From Ruminococcus sp. UBA4350 (GTDB lineage: Bacteria > Bacillota > Clostridia > Oscillospirales > Ruminococcaceae): DNA of 11,839 bases. Positions 7,669-11,839 of this stretch are shown in pieces. Within the stretch, counting starts at the first letter, position 1; each line of letters opens with the position of its first letter. The notes below the pieces were generated by a model, which was given only the letters and a program-made list of their open reading frames with translations, ran no database searches and had not been told where the DNA came from. The DNA lies in contig DGSY01000047.1 in assembly GCA_002394125.1 (NCBI GenBank), positions 13,470 through 25,308 of the forward strand, written 5' to 3'. The position numbers and the translations under genes are program-made.

Positions 7669-7712
7669 TTTTCTCCCCCGCACCCTCCCTTTTTCCTTAC
7701 CCCTATCCCCCC
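7652..7712. other. C-rich tract (G-rich on the minus strand)
   Basis: Only 7 of 61 bases are purines on the plus strand, with seven runs of three to six C. The minus strand therefore has G-runs such as GGGAGGGTGCGGGGG (7675-7689) that could form a G-quadruplex if a further run (7660-7663 or 7700-7703) is recruited over a loop of about ten bases. The left end overlaps the compound inverted repeat. Confidence 0.7.
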
Positions 7713-7960
7713 GTTCCGTCAGATTTGTGTTGCCTGCTTTAACAGGCTTTCGGATTACCGCACGGAAAACGAGTTCAATGTTCGCGGAGTATGCTCCCGA
7801 TGCGCAATCGTTCACTCGACAGAAGCTGCGAACAGCAGCGTATGTTTCGTATCATAAAGCCGTGAGCGCGACCGTGCCTTTAGCATAACGGCTGTCGGCC
7901 CTGCCGACCGGTTCAGCACGGCAGAGGGATAATCTGTCAGTTGTTCCGTACCATAAATCA

Positions 7961-7989
7961 TTGAAAAGATCAGCCAAATCCTGTATGAT
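7961..7989 (+). promoter_or_regulatory. Probable promoter of the pectate lyase gene
   Basis: TTGAAA (7961-7966) and TATGAT (7984-7989) are separated by 17 bases; each is one mismatch from consensus. Start near 7996 would give a leader of about 160 bases that includes the paired palindromes. Confidence 0.7.
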
Positions 7990-8024
7990 AAGGATGGAAA
8001 CCGGATTCACCCCGGCGCGGCTCC

Positions 8025-8057
8025 AACGGATATCCGTTCCCCCAAGCGGATATCCGC
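8025..8057 (+). promoter_or_regulatory. Twin palindromes CGGATATCCG in the pectate lyase leader
   Basis: The 10-bp palindrome CGGATATCCG occurs at 8027-8036 and 8047-8056. Each copy is extended by different flanks that keep the symmetry: AA...TT makes 14 bp at 8025-8038, and G...C makes 12 bp at 8046-8057. Their centres are 20 bp apart, close to two helical turns, so two dimeric regulators could bind the same face of the DNA. They sit at about +30 to +62 from the predicted start. In RNA the two copies could also pair with each other. Confidence 0.75.
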
Positions 8058-8158
8058 ACCGGCCGGCGGGATCGCTCCGTGACCGGAATGCGCAACAAAC
8101 AGACAACGCATTCAAAAGAGAAACAGAAATTGCACATGATTTACGGGAGGATATCATT

Positions 8159-10597
8159 ATGAAGAAAATGCGTCTGCAAACAATCGCCGCCGCAGCCGTC
8201 CTCGCGCTCACCGTCTGCGGTGCAGCACAGGCTCCGCTGCTCAGCACACCGCTCGCCGTTTCCGCTGCATCGTCGATCAGCGGCAGCGTCAGCCACAATT
8301 TCACCACACAGGGCTTACAGAGTGACTGGTTCACGATCACCGGCAACCTCGCGACCGGCAAAGGCACCGCCGAATACAACGGTCAGACATTGACACAGTG
8401 CCTCAAAATGGAATCCGCGACCGAGATCGCGTTCTCCACAAACGGCAATGCGACGGTCACGCTCGTCATTCTCAGCGGCGAATCCGTCTATATCGACAGC
8501 ACCAAATATACGCTCGACGGCTCCGGCAAGCTGACCGCGCAGGTCGGTGCCGGTGCGCATACGATCAAAAAAGGCAGCGGCAGTTCCTTCCTGTTCTATA
8601 TTGATGTGCAGGGCGACGGCTCCGCTCCGGCCGTGACCGATCCGCAGCCGACTGACCCGCAGCCCTCTGACCCGCAGCCCTCTGATCCGCAGCCGGAGAA
8701 TCCCGGTTCGCAGGGCGAGACCGTCATCAGCGGCGATTTCAAGGTCGTCAGCTCCGGCGGCTGGAATGAGATGCTCTATGCAACGCTTTCCGGCATCAAG
8801 GATGCAGATGTCAAGTCCGTTTCCTACAGCGGCGCTGCAAGCGGCAGTCTTCAGGGCGACGATCTCACCTATCTTGTCCGCGATACCTCCGCAGGTGTCC
8901 GCATTGATATTCCCGGCGTTCCGGCGGGAACCTATACGCTGACAGTCGGGACAAGCAAGGGCACCGCGGCGATCAGCGGCATCAAGGTCGCAGCGCAGGA
9001 TCGCTCCGGCTATGCACATTTCAATTACAAGGATGGCGTCGGCGCCTATAACGACGACGGCACGCTGAAAGCCAATGCGATCGTGCTGTATGTCACCAAT
9101 GACAATAAGAACACCGTCACGGTCAAATCGAAGGACGGCACATCCGTTTCCGGCATCGGCAATATCCTCAATTCCTCCGGAAAGGATTCCGGCGGCGGCA
9201 AGACCTCCAAGGGCGGTACGCCCAATTCCAACAAGGGCATCATCGAGAAGATCGCGAAGGACGGCACACCGCTCGTTGTCCGCATCATCGGCGATGTCAC
9301 CGCGCCGGACGGTCTGACGGCATATGATTCCGTCGATTACGGCGGCTCCGTCGGCGACAACGGCTTCATGGCGAGAATGCAGTCCGGCAAGGATGTCACG
9401 ATCGAGGGCATCGGTACGGATGCGACCGTCAACGGCTGGGGTTTCCACTTCATCTGCGAAAGCGGCAATCCGACGCTCGGCAAGAGCTTTGAAGTCCGCA
9501 ACCTGAAATTCCGCAATGTCCCGGAGGACTGCATCGGCATGGAGGGCGTGCAGGAGGGCAGCTCCCTGACCGCTTCCGTTGAGCGCTGCTGGATCCACAA
9601 TAACGAATTCTATAAGCCGACGATCAAGAATCCGGCAGAATCCGACAAGGCCGGCGGCGACGGCGCCTGCGATTTCAAGCGCGGTATGTATTTCACCAAC
9701 AGCTACAACTACTACGAGGGCTATCACAAGACCAACCTCGTCGGCGCTTCCGACTCCAATCTCCAGTTCCATATCACCTTCCACCACAATTACTGGAAGA
9801 GCTGCGAATCCAGAGGCCCGCTTGCACGTCAGGCGAATATCCATATGTATAACAATATCTTCGAGGGACAGACCAGCTATTGCCAGAATCCCCGTGCGGA
9901 TGCCTACATCTTCTCCGAATACAATCTCTTTGAGAACAGCAAGAACCCGCAGCAGATCAAGCAGGGCGCGATCAAGAGCTATAACGATACCCTGACCGGC
10001 TGCAAGGGCGATATGCAGGCGACCGTCGTCAAGGACAAGTCGCAGAAGGTCTCCAGCAACAACAAGTACGGCGATTTCGACACGAACGCATCGCTCTCCT
10101 ACATCCCCTCGAACAGCTATCAGCTTCTGACCGATACCTCCAAGCTCAAGAGCTATTTCGCATCGAACGGCGGTACGCTTGACGACCAGAGCCTTTCCGG
10201 TTCTGCATCCTCCGGTCAGCCGGCAGATCCCGTGCCTGCCGAGACCACGACTGTCACGACCACCGTCACGACAACCGTCACCACGACAACGGCGGAGCCT
10301 GTCACCGAAACAACAACAGTAACGACAACCGTGCCGGTCATTGAGACAACGACCGAAACGACCGTTCCCCAGACCCCGCAGCCCGGCGAATCCGATCTGC
10401 GCGGCGATGCGGACTGCTCCGGCAATGTGGATGTTTCCGACTGTGTTCTGATCGCAAGAGTGGTCTCAGAGGATGATACCGCAGTCATCTCGGCACAGGG
10501 CAAGCGGAATGCCGATGTCAACGGTTCCGGCGCGCCGGATATGGATGACAGCGCACTGATTCTCCAGTGGGTCGCAAAGCTCATTGATAAACTCTGA
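8159..10597 (+). CDS. Secreted family 1 pectate lyase with C-terminal dockerin
   Basis: This 812-residue enzyme should cleave polygalacturonate by beta-elimination outside the cell. In order it has a signal peptide (about 1-37, ending AVSA|AS), a beta-rich module (38-152, with CLKMES) of a type often attached to pectate lyases and probably carbohydrate binding, a Pro linker of four DPQP units (161-180), a second beta-rich module (about 186-280), the PL1 beta-helix (about 285-670), a Thr-rich linker (694-736) and a type I dockerin (747-812). In the PL1 part the markers are CDFKRG (504-509), HKTNLVGASDSN (523-534), FHHNYW (541-546) and SRGPLAR (551-557), where Arg552 matches the catalytic Arg of the R-x-P-x-x-R motif. 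Dockerin loops are D750-D761 and D786-D797. The start ATG has GGGAGG (8145-8150) eight bases upstream; the frame is open 66 codons further, but that part begins in the -35 box and has no signal sequence. Confidence 0.95.
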   Translation: MKKMRLQTIAAAAVLALTVCGAAQAPLLSTPLAVSAASSISGSVSHNFTTQGLQSDWFTITGNLATGKGTAEYNGQTLTQCLKMESATEIAFSTNGNATVTLVILSGESVYIDSTKYTLDGSGKLTAQVGAGAHTIKKGSGSSFLFYIDVQGDGSAPAVTDPQPTDPQPSDPQPSDPQPENPGSQGETVISGDFKVVSSGGWNEMLYATLSGIKDADVKSVSYSGAASGSLQGDDLTYLVRDTSAGVRIDIPGVPAGTYTLTVGTSKGTAAISGIKVAAQDRSGYAHFNYKDGVGAYNDDGTLKANAIVLYVTNDNKNTVTVKSKDGTSVSGIGNILNSSGKDSGGGKTSKGGTPNSNKGIIEKIAKDGTPLVVRIIGDVTAPDGLTAYDSVDYGGSVGDNGFMARMQSGKDVTIEGIGTDATVNGWGFHFICESGNPTLGKSFEVRNLKFRNVPEDCIGMEGVQEGSSLTASVERCWIHNNEFYKPTIKNPAESDKAGGDGACDFKRGMYFTNSYNYYEGYHKTNLVGASDSNLQFHITFHHNYWKSCESRGPLARQANIHMYNNIFEGQTSYCQNPRADAYIFSEYNLFENSKNPQQIKQGAIKSYNDTLTGCKGDMQATVVKDKSQKVSSNNKYGDFDTNASLSYIPSNSYQLLTDTSKLKSYFASNGGTLDDQSLSGSASSGQPADPVPAETTTVTTTVTTTVTTTTAEPVTETTTVTTTVPVIETTTETTVPQTPQPGESDLRGDADCSGNVDVSDCVLIARVVSEDDTAVISAQGKRNADVNGSGAPDMDDSALILQWVAKLIDKL
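8639..8698 (+). repeat. Four 15-bp units coding DPQPx linker
   Basis: Four in-frame 15-bp units code D-P-Q-P-(T/S/S/E). The second and third are identical. They form a stiff Pro-rich spacer between the first beta module and the rest of the pectate lyase. Confidence 0.9.
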
Positions 10598-10626
10598 TTT
10601 CGCCCCTCTCTTTAATACCCTCCCGC

Positions 10627-10658
10627 AGCAGCACCCGATCGCCCTCGGGTGCTGCTTT
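10627..10658 (+). terminator. Terminator of the pectate lyase gene
   Basis: A perfect 12-bp stem AGCAGCACCCGA/TCGGGTGCTGCT (10627-10638 with 10645-10656) with a 6-nt loop lies 29 bases after the stop. The T-tract is short (TT, then GCATTCT), but the stem is very stable. Confidence 0.85.
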
Positions 10659-10682
10659 GCATTCTGTCCGGATTTTGCGAAC

Positions 10683-10715
10683 AAAAAGGGAGGACACCCC
10701 TGCGGGTATCCTCCC
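10683..10715 (-). terminator. Terminator of the small dockerin gene
   Basis: The 12-position stem pairs 10688-10699 with 10704-10715 over a 4-nt loop. The one imperfect position (10695 with 10708) is C-A on the plus strand but a G-U wobble in the minus-strand RNA. The minus strand continues with TTTTTG. Both facts show it serves the minus-strand gene that ends at 10730. Confidence 0.88.
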
Positions 10716-10729
10716 TGATTGATTGATGT

Positions 10730-11632
10730 TCATTCTCCGAAAATATCGCTCCACGAGGCCGTCTGTCCGGTCAGACCCATTGTGTAATAGAGCAGAATGC
10801 CCTGCGGATCTTCAATATCAAAGCTGCCGTCCGCGGAAGCATCGGCGGCCTTCTGCGCCGCATGGATGCTCTTTGTGCCGAGCAGCTCCGCGCTCTCGTC
10901 ATCGCTCAGCTCCTGATGCGAAACGACCGCCGCCGTGTAATAGAGCAGCGCCGCCTGCGCATCCTCGACTGCGACCTTTTCATCGCAGTTCACATCGCCG
11001 CGCAGATATACCGAGACCGGCATCGGCTGAAGCAGGATGTCCTTTCCCGCCGTGAGCTGTCCCGCCTCGCTGTAGGCATAGAAATCCGGCGTGTTGTAGA
11101 TTTTGCCGTCGATCTCCTCCGTCAGGACGAAGGTGCTGATGCCGCAGCTGTAATCGCCGCAGGGCGTATCCGCCGGAATGCGCAGATCAAACCGCACCAG
11201 CGGCGCACCCTCCTGATTGATCTCGCCGTTCAGGATAAATCTTCCTTTTTCCAGATTCTCCTGCCCGATGAATGACGCGATATTTTCAGAACCGTCGATC
11301 AGGGATTTCTGCGTATACATCGCGGTGCTGTACGACTTGAAAAGCGCCAGCACATCCTTCTTCTCCGGATCGGAGGTATCCCACGCAAAATCGCCGTTAT
11401 CGAGATGCAGCGGCGCATCCGAGGTCAGGACGACGCGGAGCTTGTTGATGCCGGAATAATTGTCGATATACAGGCCGCCGGGTACCGTGATATCCCCGTC
11501 CGCCAGCATATCCCTGCTGAAATTCTGCTGATAGGCAGAGAGCCGGAGCGTCATGATGCCGTCCTCCGCGGAGACCGGCAGTCCCGCCAGCAGCAGCATT
11601 GCCGCAGTGACCGCAGCCGCTGTCTTTTTCAT
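10730..11632 (-). CDS. Secreted dockerin protein with unrecognised N-terminal module
   Basis: This 300-residue protein has a signal peptide (1-22, ending PVSA|ED), a module of unknown family (about 25-205) and a type I dockerin (211-300). The middle part is rich in beta-strand-like stretches and ends with RIPADTPCGDY (151-161), a phrase reminiscent of cohesin-like or carbohydrate-binding beta-sandwiches, but I cannot name a family and see no catalytic motif. The dockerin is of the VEDAQ...LYYT style: loop 1 D213-D224 and loop 2 D264-D275, with helices AQAALLYYT and PQGILLYYT and a tail SWSDIFG. Loop 1 has Glu218 where Gly is usual. The start is ATG at 11632, nine bases from AAAGGA (11642-11647). 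The ATG at 11641 directly abuts that site and the one at 11689 would not give a clean signal peptide. It may be a non-catalytic cellulosome component. Confidence 0.85.
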   Translation of the reverse strand: MKKTAAAVTAAMLLLAGLPVSAEDGIMTLRLSAYQQNFSRDMLADGDITVPGGLYIDNYSGINKLRVVLTSDAPLHLDNGDFAWDTSDPEKKDVLALFKSYSTAMYTQKSLIDGSENIASFIGQENLEKGRFILNGEINQEGAPLVRFDLRIPADTPCGDYSCGISTFVLTEEIDGKIYNTPDFYAYSEAGQLTAGKDILLQPMPVSVYLRGDVNCDEKVAVEDAQAALLYYTAAVVSHQELSDDESAELLGTKSIHAAQKAADASADGSFDIEDPQGILLYYTMGLTGQTASWSDIFGE

Positions 11633-11745
11633 AGGCTTCATTCCTTTCGCATATGTTGATGCAAGGGGGGATGCATATGCCGCGCACACCGGAGCGCAGA
11701 CTCGTTTTCTGTTACGGGCATATACCGCCGGAGCGTCTGCTGTAT
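11633..11745 (-). other. Intergenic gap with inverted repeats before the small dockerin gene
   Basis: The minus strand holds GCAGAC/GTCTGC arms (11735-11740 with 11696-11701) about 33 bases apart, and nested dyads GCATATG/CATATGC (11649-11655 with 11674-11680) next to the ribosome binding site. No convincing promoter or terminator is visible, so the dockerin gene may be read through from the upstream gene or use a weak promoter. Confidence 0.5.
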
Positions 11746-11839
11746 TCAGCAGAGACGGCTGCCTGTTGCGATGCTGTCATCAGCGGTCAGCAGGGTGATC
11801 GTTCCATCGGGGCCTTCTGCGGAGCAGATCATGCCGCAG
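11746..11839 (-). CDS. metG: Probable methionyl-tRNA synthetase, last 30 codons (5' end outside window)
   Basis: The minus strand is open from the right edge to TGA at 11746-11748 and codes 30 residues that include CGMICSAE, then GTITLLTADDSIATGSRLC. The pattern GMI-x-x-A-x(n)-LLT-x-D-x-x-I-x-x-GS matches the end of the C-terminal tRNA-binding OB domain found on many bacterial methionyl-tRNA synthetases. It also has resemblance to the related domain in other tRNA-binding proteins, so the assignment rests on a short match. If right, this enzyme charges tRNA-Met in the cytoplasm and is a housekeeping neighbour with no link to the dockerin genes. Confidence 0.6.
   Translation of the reverse strand, partial: CGMICSAEGPDGTITLLTADDSIATGSRLC

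Larger units (their letters stand above)
7500..7960. other. Gene-free divergent region between the enolase and pectate lyase promoters
   Basis: I find no credible gene; the open frames are short, lack ribosome sites and cross repeats. It holds a hairpin at 7513-7558 (CCGGA/TCCGG around AGCAA/TTGCT), the compound inverted repeat at 7586-7668, the C-rich tract at 7652-7712, GCCTG/CAGGC at 7732-7747, a gctgc/gcagc stem at about 7825-7839, and GTCGGC-CCT-GCCGAC at 7894-7908. A small RNA cannot be excluded but no promoter-terminator pair stands out. Confidence 0.7.

Noticed and set aside
7961..8158. 66-codon upstream extension of the pectate lyase
   Set aside because: It starts in the -35 box and has no signal peptide, whereas GGGAGG and a signal peptide mark the start at 8159.
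7996..8158. Cyclic di-GMP riboswitch in the pectate lyase leader
   Set aside because: No match to the conserved GEMM-type core; the twin palindromes explain the visible structure better.
8315..9844. 509-codon minus-strand frame opposite the pectate lyase
   Set aside because: It is antisense to clear PL1 motifs, and its Ala/Asp/Ile/Val-rich composition is typical of a shadow frame.
11553..11798. 81-codon plus-strand frame at the right end
   Set aside because: It is antisense to the signal peptide of the small dockerin gene and to the probable synthetase end, and has no ribosome site.

Overview
The window looks like a piece of a Ruminococcus-type (Oscillospiraceae) gut fibre degrader of moderately high GC. 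The main reason is that three different genes end in type I dockerins, the Ca2+-loop modules that plug enzymes into a cellulosome. They also carry the Thr-rich and Pro-rich linkers typical of R. flavefaciens / R. champanellensis-like species. The genus is inferred from these protein styles, not from a marker gene.

Layout. (1) 1-426: 3' end of a dockerin protein on the + strand, made of a Thr-rich repeat linker, a dockerin and a strong terminator. (2) 427-888: a gene-free stretch dense in short inverted repeats, including four tandem mini-hairpins whose arms differ from each other but stay complementary. (3) 889-5920, minus strand: an unusual two-domain methyltransferase gene, then a perfect sigma-70-type promoter, then two overlapping ABC half-exporter genes that together show the asymmetric ATP sites of a heterodimeric exporter. 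(4) 6004-7305, minus strand: enolase, preceded by a perfect consensus promoter, a possible operator at the transcription start and a leader of about 160 nt with several inverted repeats. (5) 7500-8158: a gene-free divergent region with a large compound inverted repeat, a C-rich tract, and the promoter and leader of the next gene, which carries two copies of the palindrome CGGATATCCG exactly 20 bp apart. (6) 8159-10597, + strand: a secreted multi-domain family 1 pectate lyase with a C-terminal dockerin. (7) 10730-11632, minus strand: a small secreted dockerin protein with an unrecognised N-terminal module, convergent with the lyase and separated from it by back-to-back terminators. (8) 11746-11839, minus strand: the last 30 codons of what is probably methionyl-tRNA synthetase.

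How it fits together. The dockerin genes are extracellular plant-cell-wall machinery. The lyase would cut homogalacturonan while anchored to a scaffoldin. The lyase and the left-end protein share one dockerin style, with a Cys pair at calcium loop 1. The small protein at the right has another style (VEDAQ...LYYT), so they may dock to different cohesins. Enolase and the probable MetRS are housekeeping genes. The methyltransferase/ABC pair is a self-contained accessory unit of unknown substrate. Nothing in the window is a proven new system. The best leads are the double palindrome in the lyase leader, the fused methyltransferase, the covarying mini-hairpin array and the structured enolase leader.
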